The notes beneath the pieces were generated by a model that had not been told where the DNA came from, searched no databases, and worked only from the letters and a program-made list of their open reading frames with translations. The translations under genes and the position numbers were made by a program. Shown piece after piece: positions 20,219-30,664 of a stretch of 60,441 bases of DNA. The stretch's first letter is position 1. Each line of letters starts with the position of its first letter. Source of the stretch: Perkinsus olseni (taxonomy: Eukaryota > Perkinsozoa > Perkinsida > Perkinsidae); contig JABANP010000314.1 in NCBI GenBank assembly GCA_013115135.1, forward strand, positions 1-60,441. Reading direction: 5' to 3'.

Positions 20219-23200
20219 GCCGAAACAAGGGATCTCTCATTGCTGCTCGACCGAAAGGTTGCTGGTCTCGTAGGCGCTCCTTCACCAGACGGATAACATC
20301 ATCTTCGTCTTGTCGTAGTCGTATATCCTCCCTGGACCACTCCTCAGATGCCGTGACCAAGGCAGAAGGGATAACGGGCCGAACGCCAGATACATTCCCA
20401 GCCACAACAGGTCGGGCCGAAGAGTCATCCAATACGAAACTCGCCAAAGTTGCCATCATAGCGGGCCTATAAGGCTCCTCACCTTCCGAATCAGTTGTCG
20501 ACGGGAAGCACTTCGAACAACAATAGAGATGAAGTCGCACGTCATCTTCCATATCCAGCCAATAGCATCGGGACTGTAACCAACGACGAGTCGCTTGGAG
20601 ACCTTGATGTCCTTGTAACTCATGAGCCTCATATAACATACGATCCTTGAGTAACGAAGGGATAACCGGCACTGCTTGCGGTTGTCGACCATCACATACC
20701 TCTCGAGTATACATAAGGACTCCATCCTCCAAGGAGAACTCCAATAGTCTTGCAGCGTATAGGCTAAACCGCTCATCTCTATCGTCAGAACGTTCACCAA
20801 GTAGCTTCTTCATCACCCACCATAGGTTACTGTCGGCGAACTGCTCCTTCTTCAAAGTCTCCATGTTCAGTTGGTACACCAAGCCAGAGCCGAGACAAAC
20901 CGGAGCCAACATAGCAGCGGGATGAACAGGCGGCTCAGATTGCTCAATATCCATATCACTACGGGCCGAAGGAAGTCGTGATAACGCATCTGCCACCACA
21001 TTATCCTTACCGGGCCGATACTGGATGGAGAAGGAATACTGACAAAGGCTCAGCATCCACCGTTGAACCTTAGGCGTCGTAGAAGTCTCCAAAAACGTCA
21101 ATGGCTTATGGTCAGTGAAGACGATCAACTCCAAGGGATACCCCAACAATAAATTCCGAAATCGCTCCAACGAACGGAATATCGCAAAGGCCTCACGCTC
21201 ATACACCGGCCAACGACGCTGAGTACTAGTCAGTGCTTGACTAAAGAACGAGAGGGGAGCACCATCTTGCTCCAGAACTCCTCCAATAGCCACGTCGCTA
21301 GCGTCCGTAATGAGTTGAAAGGGCCGAGTAAAATCGGGGTAGGTGAGCAATGGTAACCGGGCCAAATTCTCCTTCACGTCTACCATAGCGGCTTCACAAG
21401 TATCCGTCCAAGGAAGTAGGGCCGAAGTCTTCAGCTTGATACTCTCCGTCAACAGCTCGTACAAAGGCCTAGTCCTCTCAGAAAAGTGTGGGAGGAACCC
21501 TCGATAATAATTGGCTAATCCCAAGAAGGACCGAAGCTCAGGCACAGAGCCGGGCACAGGCCATCGCAGAATAGTCTCAACCTTCTTAATATCAGGAGTC
21601 ATACCAGACGGGCCGAAGGTGTGACCAAGGTAATCCACCGAAGTCTCAGCAATAGCACACTTCTCAGCGGCAATAGTCAAGCCAGCTGCTCGTAAAAGCT
21701 CGAAGACTTGTCGAAGGTGGGCCAAATGCTCTTCCAAAGATGAGCTGAAGATCAACAGATCATCCAGGTAACACTTGACAAACGGTAAGTCTCCGACCAA
21801 AGAGTCCATAAGTCGCTGAAAAGTCGCCGGGGCCGAGGCTAAACCAAAGGGCATACGAAGCCATTCATATAGCGGGAACCCCGGGCCAGGGCAAAACGCA
21901 GTCTTAGCTTGGTCTTCGGGCCGAACAGGTACTTGCCAATAACCACTTCGAAGGTCCAATGTAGTAAAGTACTTCGCATTACGGAGATGTTCTTGGACGT
22001 CATCGGGCCGAGGAACAGGATAAGCCTCCGTCTCACATAACCGATTCAAACCACGATAATCAATACACATACGGACCTTACCGTTTTTCTTCGGAACGAA
22101 GACACACGGAAAGCGCCAAGGTGAAGTACTTCGACGAATAACCCCAAGAGACTCCATCTCCTGCAACATAGCAGACACTTCTTCTCTCCAGCGATGAGGT
22201 AAGGGCCGAACACGCTCACAAAGAGGAGAATTAGAACCAGTGTTGATGCAATGCGAAGCCGAATTGCAGAAACCGGGCCGAACCGCGAACAAGTCAGAGA
22301 ACTCCTCACATAGAGCAGCTACGGGGCGCTGCTCTTCCGAAGGGGAAGAACAAAACTCGGGTAACTGTATCGACGTATCACGGAAGTCCGGAACAGCAAA
22401 CCTCAACGGATCCGCAAGCGGATCATCTTGAAGGTCATCAGTATCCTCATAACCAGGCGGAGGCCACATCCCAGCCGCTACCAAGTCCGAAGCGGGCGGT
22501 ACCGAAGTCGCGGAAGGTGTCGGGGCCGAACTGGATCTCGGAATAGGCCAACCTTTCTCACGTAACTCCTCATCAGTCAAAGGCACCACGTTAATCTTGG
22601 TACCAGCGCCAGCCACCAAATACTCCGGGCAAGACAAATCAAAGGAGTCGTTATCGGGCGAAGTCGCAGCGCAAGAAGTGTGCTGTGACGACAAGCAATA
22701 GGACTCTGCCTTACCCTTCAAGTTGGCTGCTTGCACGGGATGCTCCACAAACCATGGAAGAGACGAGGGTTCCTTCAACGGGGGGTTACCAACAATCTGA
22801 ATCGGAGTAGCCGAATACTGAATATCCAACCCATAGTGAGACATAAAATCATGCCCTAATATCAAGTCATAAGCAAGAGAATCCACCACCAAAGCTTCAA
22901 CACGGAAAGGGAACCTAGGATCAACACGGTCCGGGGCCATCCCCTTCCTAGCCTTGTCACCATCATAGGCCTCTACAGTCAAAGGAGTCATTCCCAAAAA
23001 CGTACAGATAGAACGATCAATCGTCATAAGAGAAGGACCGGTAACGGGCCGAATCTCGACTTCACGAGGAACCACCCGCCTTGCCACCATAGTAGAACAA
23101 CAGCCAGTATCCACCAAGCAGCGTAACGGACCAACTCGACGATGGTCAAAGAGAAGATCAGCATAGAGGAACAAACCATTGTTCCTCCCAAAAGGATATA

Positions 23201-23246
23201 GTACAACTTGCGGCGCTCGCGGGCTGTCAGGCGAGCGCCCTAACAG
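20219..23246 (-). CDS. Element B pol, 5' part (protease, RT, RNase H, first HHCC)
   Basis: Open in the -1 frame from the slip site at 23252-23246; there is no ATG at the start of the domain region, so expression by frameshift from gag is likely. In order: protease LVDTGCCSTMVARR; reverse transcriptase with CIDYRGLN, FTTLDLRSGYWQ, MPFGLASAPATFQ and CYLDDLLIF (Ty3-type YLDD); RNase H with LITDASDVAIGG, YEREAFA, FTDHKPL and ADALSRLP; then an HHCC module at 20624-20508 (HELQGH to CSKC). About 80 residues later the gene is cut by element A. A second HHCC module lies on the other side of the insertion. No internal stop is present. Confidence 0.93.
20508..20624 (-). other. First HHCC zinc module of element B pol
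   Basis: H-x4-H, 29 residues, C-x2-C, in the same arrangement as the second module at 13890-14006. Both are preceded by a VIP...L...LY motif. Confidence 0.85.
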
Positions 23247-23252
23247 TTTCCC
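23212..23252 (-). promoter_or_regulatory. -1 frameshift signal between gag and pol, element B
   Basis: On the minus strand GGGAAAC (23252-23246) is a canonical slip heptamer in the gag frame (G GGA AAC). TGTTAG, a 6-base spacer ending in the gag stop, follows, then a perfect 9-bp stem GGCGCTCGC/GCGAGCGCC (23239-23231 with 23220-23212) over a 10-base loop. Pol is open in the -1 frame. Confidence 0.88.
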
Positions 23253-24394
23253 GACACACCGCTAGCCTTCTTGTTAGCAATGGCAGTCACAAACGATGAG
23301 TACTGAGGACACGACCGGGCCATATGGTCAGACGAACCACAGATAAAACAACCACGATCATGCTTCTTGAACGGACAAGAGAGAGCCCAATGAGCATCAG
23401 AGCATAAATAACACTTCGGGGTACGCTTCTTCCCTTTACCCTTCTGAGACCTCCTACCACCATTCGGGCCGAATCCATTACCACCAGTATCCTTCATCTG
23501 GTTCACCAACTTCGTAATAGATCCCACCATAGCATTCTGAGAGGCCGTAAAGGTATCGATGAGCTTAGACACATGATCGTCGGTTGCAGTACCACCCAAG
23601 GCTATACCAGCTGCCGCAGGACCACCAGACTTAGCAGGAGCTCGTTCCTTGAAATCCTCGAAGATCTCACATACCTCTTGAATAGTCTTGGGCTGCCTAC
23701 GACGGAGTACGGACTTGGCTCCATCGGGGGCGTTAGCAATCATCCGGTCCATTATCATCTTGTCCATGTGAGTGGAAGAGAGCTTATGGTCAGCCGGTAA
23801 GGTCTTGTTATAGTTAGTCATATAACGGCGTAACATAGTAAGGAAAGATACCACTCGCGTAGACCTATCCCACGTCAGCGAATTGAACTTATCCAGAATC
23901 TCATCGGGCCGAACCAAAGCAAACATGTCCAACAACGCCTTACGATCGGCCTCGAAATCGGTCTTAGAACAATGCTGGTGCCAAACCTCAAAATAAGTAC
24001 CACGCAAGTAGTTTCCCAAACGCTCAGCCATCTGACTCATAGTCCAACCAGAACCTCTAGCGTCTGCCTCATAACGCCTCAACCAGTCCTCAAAATCAGC
24101 GATCCCATCATATCGTTCAGGCATAGGAGACTGAACGATCTGTACGACCGTGGAAGACGGGCTAGAAACTCCAAGAGCATCAGGAGAAGCAGAAGAGGAA
24201 GTCGCCGTACCAGAACCATAGCCACAAGCTCGAGCGGCTTGCACTACCTCATTATGAGCAGTTGCGCTCTCCCGGGCCGAAGTACGGGCCCTTTCCGCCA
24301 AATCCTCAGAAGCACCATTGGCAATAAACTCATCATAAGCCGTGTTGCCAGCAAGAATCACATCCTTCTCGATAAACTGAAACTCTCCAGGCAT
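23240..24394 (-). CDS. Element B gag
   Basis: 384 residues from the first ATG (24394; the frame is open slightly upstream but without ATG). The N-terminal part contains MPERYDGIADFEDWLRRYEAD followed by YLRGTYFEVW and the FALVRPDEILDKFNSLTWDR capsid-like helices typical of Ty3 Gag. The C-terminus is basic (GRRSQKGKGKKRTPK) and carries two zinc knuckles: CYLCSDAHWALSC (C-x2-C-x5-H-x3-C) and CFICGSSDHMARSC (C-x2-C-x4-H-x4-C). The stop lies in the frameshift spacer. The primer-binding site is about 30 bp upstream. Confidence 0.92.
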   Translation of the reverse strand: MPGEFQFIEKDVILAGNTAYDEFIANGASEDLAERARTSARESATAHNEVVQAARACGYGSGTATSSSASPDALGVSSPSSTVVQIVQSPMPERYDGIADFEDWLRRYEADARGSGWTMSQMAERLGNYLRGTYFEVWHQHCSKTDFEADRKALLDMFALVRPDEILDKFNSLTWDRSTRVVSFLTMLRRYMTNYNKTLPADHKLSSTHMDKMIMDRMIANAPDGAKSVLRRRQPKTIQEVCEIFEDFKERAPAKSGGPAAAGIALGGTATDDHVSKLIDTFTASQNAMVGSITKLVNQMKDTGGNGFGPNGGRRSQKGKGKKRTPKCYLCSDAHWALSCPFKKHDRGCFICGSSDHMARSCPQYSSFVTAIANKKASGVSGNC

Positions 24395-24424
24395 AGTAAC
24401 GATATAATGTAGCACAAGTCGTTG

Positions 24425-24442
24425 AACAAGGAGCTGCTACCA
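24425..24442 (-). promoter_or_regulatory. Primer-binding site of element B
   Basis: TGGTAGCAGCTCCTTGTT on the minus strand, the same 18 bases as element A at 15264-15281. Confidence 0.8.
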
Positions 24443-26500
24443 ATTAGATGTCAAGGTATGAACGCAAGTTTGATAGACTTGTCGCTACGTAATAACCCAA
24501 CTTATAGATAACGCAATCCAAACCTTGCACCTTAGAGTACACTTCCAAGCGTACAATAGATACGATAATACGTAGATACGAATCCACGAATCCACTATGG
24601 AATTCACACGTACTTATGAGTATGACGCTGCAACACTCTCTAGCGCTATAGCTGTGTAGCTCAGCTTGCAACACTATGAAGCAATCGTCACAACACAAGG
24701 GACGAGTGTCCCATATACGGGCCGTAGGTTTTCGTGGCGAGTGACAGAAATGGGCCGAAGTTCGTCCCATAACACGGGACTGGGTTTCGCCAAGATGCGT
24801 TAGGTGTTTTCTGTATTAGGAACAGGAAACAGTTAATTTAAAGGTAAGTTTCGGCGAAGTCTGTTGGTTTGACGTAAAATCACCTGAAATGACGCGTTAT
24901 TTTGGTGAAATTGGGTAGTTCATTTGCGCCTTGAATTCGCCAACAAAATTTAACACTCGGCGTCGTCTCACCGTGACGTCGAACGCTCTCATGCCGCTTG
25001 GATAATGACTCATTACTAATGAGGATAGTCATCACATGAGATGGGGCTCTCAATGACCTGGCACTGCCAGACTGGCAATGCTGAGTGGAACGGAAAACCT
25101 CTTCGGGAGCGTAGGTGGCGCGAAGAGTTGCCCATACAGAAAAGGGGGTGGATTGGTCGCGAAGTAGGGATGGATAGTTGCTGCCTTGACTTCCGAGTGT
25201 CTCACTAGTACTGCGGAGGTGGCCTCGCGGAAATCAGTGATTGAATGGAGCATCACTATTCAGACTACTAGCAGACTAGTAGTCCGAGACTACTTTCCTC
25301 TTCCGGATCACTACTGGCCTAAAGTCGGACTGGACTAGCCCGGCTGGTTGCTTTTCTATCGCGTAGGGGTTGCATGGCAATGACTGTAGAATCTACAGTG
25401 TGGATGGACTGGGTAAGTTCGATTCACGCGTATCGCTTAGACTAGCACTCTGATCAGTGGTCACGTCATCGTGACGGATATGCTCTTCGAGTTCGTCATA
25501 TTTGTTGTCTCATTCTCAATCTCGTTGACAACTCAGTGCTATTGTTTTTCGGTCATACGGAAGTTCAGTGGTATTTTATTGGGCGTCGGTGTGGGAGGAA
25601 TGTTTCTCAAGTGGATACGGATACCCATTGGGCACTGAACGTTGAAGATGTGGTATGTTTGGTGCCTGAGCACTCGGAGACTTCATACCATCACATTCTA
25701 CGAAGGGCTGCGGTGAATGTTATTCCTCACACGGGGGTCTTTCGTTGCTTCTACCAGCCATTCGGCACCACGTCTACGAAACACCTCACTGCAGATAGAG
25801 CGCGTCATTTTCAGAAATGCATAGAACCTGCATTACTCTCAGAGAGCATTATGAGCAGACTAAACCGACATCGAATAGTTATCAGAAGGACCTTGTGACA
25901 GGGTCAAAGCGGGAAAGCAGAGATCTCGGCTGCTGAAGCTTTCGAAGCCGAATCATCAGTTACTACACTTATTTAATTGCTGTTAGTGTGGGCTTTGTGC
26001 TGACAATGTCAGCCTGACATAGGCCGGCTTTGACAAGCAGAAGCATGGGAACTTGAGTATATTCAATAAACGCATTGAAAAGCTTCCTTGAATGCATAAT
26101 ACACCCAATGGTCCTTTGGGTGTACACCCAATTCATAGGCCTCTGAAGCCTTCGGCGAGAGGGTTGAAGCTTGTTCACTCAAATGGGACATTATGGTGTA
26201 AAAGCCCTCAACGTCTCAACTTGAGAATATCACAGAGGAGCCTAGTAGCACAGACGATGTGTAGGAAACGTGGTATAAATGAAGGTTCTGCCAGACGGAC
26301 TATGTCTGCCCTGGACACTGTCCAGACCCTGGGGAGTACGCGAACACGCCTAGTCTAGGCGTGTTAGTCTAGGCGGCCTAGACTAGCTCCGCTATGGTCC
26401 TCGTTTTGTCCTATGGAATGAACATGCATTGGTCTGTCATCCGCCAGTGCTCCGTGGAATAACTGGGAAGCAGGCTCCACGGTGGTGCAAGTTACACCGT
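24443..26500. other. Element B leader, then gene-free sequence
   Basis: 24443-24790 should hold the 5' LTR/leader of element B and still carries a GGGCCGAA word at 24752, but no match to the 3' side was found. From 24790 to 26500 only short ORFs without recognisable features occur (for example 25536-25898). Short hairpins include ACACCCAA/TTGGGTGT near 26100 and the two palindromes at 26343-26384. Confidence 0.5.
26343..26384. repeat. Two adjacent near-perfect palindromes
   Basis: AACACGCCTAG, one base, CTAGGCGTGTT (26343-26365), followed at once by AGTCTAGGC, one base, GCCTAGACT (26366-26384). Both share the CCTAG core. Confidence 0.9.
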
Positions 26501-26814
26501 GGTGTAATCTGCCACTTTCGCCAACTTGGCAGAACCTGCGTTCATCACGAAAACGCCAAAATGTCCAAATCTGCCGACCCCAACTCTAACGGCGAAACAC
26601 GGCGGGGGCATGGATTTCAGACAATGATTCCACTCCGCCAACAAAGTCAGGAATCCGCAGAAAAATTTTGTCATGTCTGTTCCCATCCAGAGGCCGCCAA
26701 GTTGGCCTTCTCCGGCCTCTACCACCGTATTCCGCCAAAAAATTATACTTGTGCCCCTGGAAATCCGGTTGGCAACGATTTGGCGGAATCCGACTTGGCG
26801 AAACCTGTTACACC
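26501..26814. mobile_element. MITE-like inverted-repeat segment
   Basis: The left end GGTGTAATCTGCCACTTTCG faces a right end whose complement is GGTGTAACAGGTTTCGCC, an imperfect inverted repeat of ~25 bp enclosing ~310 bp without coding capacity. The interior repeats short CCGCCAA/TTGGCGG words in both orientations. TTACACC sits outside the left end and forms the right end. Family unknown; tentative. Confidence 0.4.
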
Positions 26815-27161
26815 CTGAACCCCAAATTTTGACACCGCGCGCGCCATTATGATCGATGTATGTAACTTGGATATCTCTCTGCTCGTCGCCGTGCCCCAAT
26901 CAGTCGCCCACTCCTCTACGGACCTTCCTTCAGGCTGTCCTATGCTCTCTATGGACCGGTCTAGTAGGGAGAAGCGACAGAGCGTGGATTAAATCTATTT
27001 GTTCCGCAGTCTCGAGGGTGGTGGGCAGCTGATGGGAGTCGGAAGTATTCTCATTCGGCAAACAATGATTCAGACTTTGTCGTCTCTCCCGTCGGGTGTA
27101 ACCAACTCTTCATCCACCACCGTCCTTGCTCTTTTCCTAGTCCCATTTATCCATCATCCCT

Positions 27162-28748
27162 ATGCTCCGTACTGACTTGACCCAGCTGTTGGGCATAGAG
27201 CACCCCATCATGTGCGCTGGTATGGGCTTCTTCGTCACTGGACCCGACCTGGCCGCCGCCGTAAGAGCTATTGAGTACACTCCTCTCAGGCGTCATCGTT
27301 CAGGTCTCTAATGCGGGTGGGATTGGTACCATCGGCGCGGTAGGGTTGAACCCTGCCGGTCTGCGGCAGGTCATAAGGGAGTTGAAGGCCAAGCTCAGCC
27401 CGGGCAAACCCTACGGGGTAGTAATTGCTTCTTACCAGACGCTTTTCGGATGGGAGAGCCTGTGCGATGGTCATCTCGCGCTCTGGTCAGGTTGATTTGT
27501 TACTGCCAGCGGACCCGCGGGAGAACCCCAATGCTAGGAAGACCAACAAGGACTACAGCGGAGGGCAGTTGGAAGCCTTGGTTCAGGTAACTAGTTGGAG
27601 TTCATTGCCATGGCCATGGTGATTTGGTCAGGTTATGGTAGATGAGAAGGTCCCTCTCTTCGTGTGCGCCGTCGGAGTGCCACCACGCTGGGTGTCTGAT
27701 AAACTCCATCAGAGCGGAACCGTCATCATGAACATGATCGGCCATCCTTCCCACGTTGCCAAGGCCATCAAGGCTGGATGCGACATCATCTGTGCGCAGG
27801 GCACGGAGGCTGGTAACAATAGTATTGCCGTTGGGGAGTTCCTACCGTATCATACAGGTGGCCATACTGGAGACATCGCTACTACTGTCCTAGTGCCGAT
27901 GGCAGTCGATTTGTGCAAGGGCCATAAGAATCACTTTGGCTCTGATGTAGGCGTTTCTTCCCTCCTCCCCTCTCAATGGTGAAGTCAGGTCCTAGTCGTG
28001 GCCGCGGGTGGCATACGTGATGGCCGAGGAGTGGCTGCCGCTCTGGCCTTGGGAGCCAGCGGCGTTTGGATGGGCACACGCTTCCTGATGACGCCCGAGT
28101 CTAATGTTGAACCCAAGGGCGAAAGAGGTGAGGGTGGAAAGCTTTCTCCTGGGACGCTTTGAATATGGATGCTATCAGATTCTGTTGAAGGCGGACTTCA
28201 AGACGGCCACCATGCGTACCACCGCTTACACCGGCAGGCCCTTGTAGAGTGATCAAGAACGAGTTCGTCAAACGTTGGGAGTCCCAGCCCGGTGCTCGGG
28301 ATAAGCTGCTCCAATCCGGCGTCATACCGCTGGCTAAGGACCTTATGGATGACAAGGTAGGCTGGGTTCTGATGGACATCACAGTTTTGGTCCTGCCCGC
28401 GGGTCGTGTCCGAGTATGTGCTCAGCGTGAGTAGTAGTCCTCCCTGTCACACAGGTCAAACCAACAGCCTTCTATGGTCTCATGGGTGATGGAACTGGTG
28501 CACCGCTCCGCCGTAAGGATGATCCAAAGCTCAATGAGATAGTTGATCCAAAGAACTCCGCCTTGCTGGCTGGCCAGTCTGTCATGGCCATCGACGCGTT
28601 GAAGTGAGCCACCTTGAGTGGTAGAGCAGGTCCTGGATGTCTCTGTGTCAGGCCGGCGGGTGACCTCCTTCACGAAATCGTTGCCGAGACCGACAGGGTC
28701 CTTCGTCAAGTTAACTCAGTGAGGGTCGCGGGGGTGGCTAAAATGTAA
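27162..28748 (+). CDS. Nitronate monooxygenase-like FMN enzyme, nine exons, two frame breaks
   Basis: Exons approximately 27162-27260, 27304-27417, 27491-27586, 27632-27812, 27858-27946, 27989-28127, 28179-28356, 28455-28603 and 28652-28748. The N-terminus LLGIEHPIMCAGMG, then SNAGGIGTIGAVG, the catalytic-His region EAGGHTGD and the FMN-phosphate loop AAGGIRDGRGVAAALALG with WMGTRFL are typical of the nitronate monooxygenase/2-nitropropane dioxygenase TIM-barrel family, which oxidises alkyl nitronates. Two points do not keep frame: the junction 28127/28179 has one base too many, and near 28243 (CCCTTGTAGAG) one extra base creates a TAG between GRP and RVIKN. Either assembly indels or a decaying gene; all other junctions are in phase. 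Confidence 0.85.
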
Positions 28749-28939
28749 CAGCCAGAGCGAGCCCCAAATTATTGCGTCAAGTTTTTGCTAGTTTTCATGA
28801 TAGAAGTATGATCGCTTTTTCTATGAACACGGGCATTGATGTTCCGAGTTGGCCGGGGTAGTGATGGGAGAGGGAGCCTTGGTTATCAGTTTGGTTATCT
28901 TCCACCCATTTCACACCACTCGACTAGTCCAGCGGCAGT

Positions 28940-30505
28940 ATGAGTACTCTAGACCGGATCAATGAGATCGAGCAGGAGATGGCTCGTACTCAGAAGAATA
29001 AGGCCACCAACGCCCATCTTGGTCGATTAAAGGCCAAGCTGGCCAAGCTGAAGACGGAGGTAAACTCGAACATCGTGGTACAACTTCATCGCATGCTATC
29101 GCCATTCAGTTGGTCAGCGGCTCCAAGAGCGGCGGTGGCGGTGGCGGTGGCGAAGGATTCGACGTCAAGGCCACAGGCAATGCGCGAGTCGGGCTTATCG
29201 GATTCCCATCAGTAGGGAAATCTACGTTGTTAAATAAGGTACTCTCCACAGGGGTGTGGGTTGGGTGCGGTGATTTTCTGTCCTGTCGCAGTTGACTGGT
29301 ACCTTCTCCGAAACAGCAGCATACGAGTTCACCACTCTTACCTGTGTGCCTGGAGTATACACGTACAAGGGAGCCAAGGTCCAGGTGTTGGATCTGCCTG
29401 GTAGGTGGAGGGGAGTGCCCGAGGGAGGCTGTTGCAGGGAGTATCTTTAGGTATCATTGAGGGTGCTAAGGATGGTAAAGGTCGAGGTAAACAGGTTATT
29501 AGTGTGGCTATGACCTGCAGTCTGATCCTCATCTGTCTCGACGTTACCAAGCCCCTCACACAAAAGCGGAAAATCGAGCATGAGCTTGAGGGCTTTGGCA
29601 TGAGGCTGAACAAGAAGGAACCCAATATTATCATCACCAAGTCTGACAAGGGTGGTATCAACATCACCGTCGCCCCTGGGTATCGGTTGATCGGCATGGA
29701 CGAGGAGACGGTGGTGACCATCTGCAAGGAGTTCCGGATCACCAATGCTTCTATCGTGTTCCGATGCAATGCTAGCAGTGATGATCTCATCGATGTTATT
29801 GAAGGTAATGATAGACCGACGCCCGCGGTGTGAGAATGCTCACCTCTCGTTCAGGCGGCCGGAAGTACGTACCGTGCCTGTATGTCATGAACAAGATTGA
29901 TTCCATCACCATCGAGGAGTTAGACGTTATCTGTAAATGCCCCCATTACGTGCCCATCTCAGCTGACCTTGGATGGAACATAGACGGTCTTAAGGATAAG
30001 ATGTGGGATTACATGGACCTCATCCGGGTAAGTATGACAACTGGCGGGGGACTCGGTCATCACGGTTCTTCGTATCGCTCCAATCATTAATCAACATAAA
30101 ATCATTTCCGATACCAGTAGGGCGGAGAGCTTATGGCTCCCCAGCGAAAAGTGTGTGGGTGATGGTGGTGCTTCTTAGGTGTATACGAAGCCTAAGGGGC
30201 AAGTGCCTGATTACTCCGAACCAGTCATTCTGCCTCGAGAGAAGAGTACTATGGAAGACTTCTGCCTCAAGCTGCATAAGGTACGTGGCACAGCAGTCCT
30301 CATCCTCTAGCGCACCTCCGTCTCTCTCAGAGTATCCTTGATGAGTTCAAATATGCGTTGGTCTGGGGTATGTCAGTGAAGCACAATCCTCAGAGAGTTG
30401 GAAAGGACCATGTACTGCTCCCTTTCCCGGGCAGCAGCTCGTCACCACGTCTCGTAGGTACTGGTGGATGAAGATGTTGTACAGATCGTGAAGACCACGG
30501 GTTAG
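28940..30505 (+). CDS. DRG1: DRG1-type developmentally regulated GTP-binding protein
   Basis: Eight exons: 28940-29059, 29110-29238, 29292-29400, 29451-29804, 29855-30027, 30179-30280, 30331-30411 and 30458-30505. All phases agree, giving 371 residues, close to the ~367 of the family. Visible parts are an N-terminal helix pair ([17 protein letters not shown]), a Gly-rich stretch, P-loop GFPSVGKST, switch-II DLPG, NKID specificity motif, and a C-terminal TGS domain ([19 protein letters not shown]). DRG1 is a cytosolic OBG-family GTPase acting with ribosomes in translation and is stabilised by DFRP1, whose gene starts 159 bp downstream on the same strand. Introns are mostly 46-53 bp, one 151 bp. 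Confidence 0.96.
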
Positions 30506-30664
30506 AGAAGGATGATGTTACACTTTCCTCCCTTTCGCTGCTTATTCACCAATAGTCTCCGACTTGCGATTCCTGTTGTATTGGGGAGGGGCTCGGTTAA
30601 GTGTCGACGGTGTTGTCAGTATTGTCATCACTTTACCGTTTGCTACTACTACGTCCGATACGCC

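Larger units (their letters stand above)
10843..24752 (-). mobile_element. Ty3-type retrotransposon, minus strand (element B), interrupted
   Basis: Reading on the minus strand: primer-binding site 24442-24425, gag 24394-23240, pol 23246-20219 continued at 14150-12132, purine tract 12089-12077, then further sequence to 10843 with another ORF. Element A (14151-20218) splits pol at a 4-bp duplicated GCCG; removing one GCCG copy and element A restores the reading frame exactly. No LTR pair was recognised; 12076 (TGTTGG on the minus strand) is the likely 3' LTR start. The right limit is set by the last GGGCCGAA word, at 24752, and is approximate. The left side abuts element C. Confidence 0.85.

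Noticed and set aside
26429..26899. ORFs of ~130 codons on both strands near 26.5 kb
   Set aside because: They lie in the MITE-like inverted-repeat segment and show no family features.
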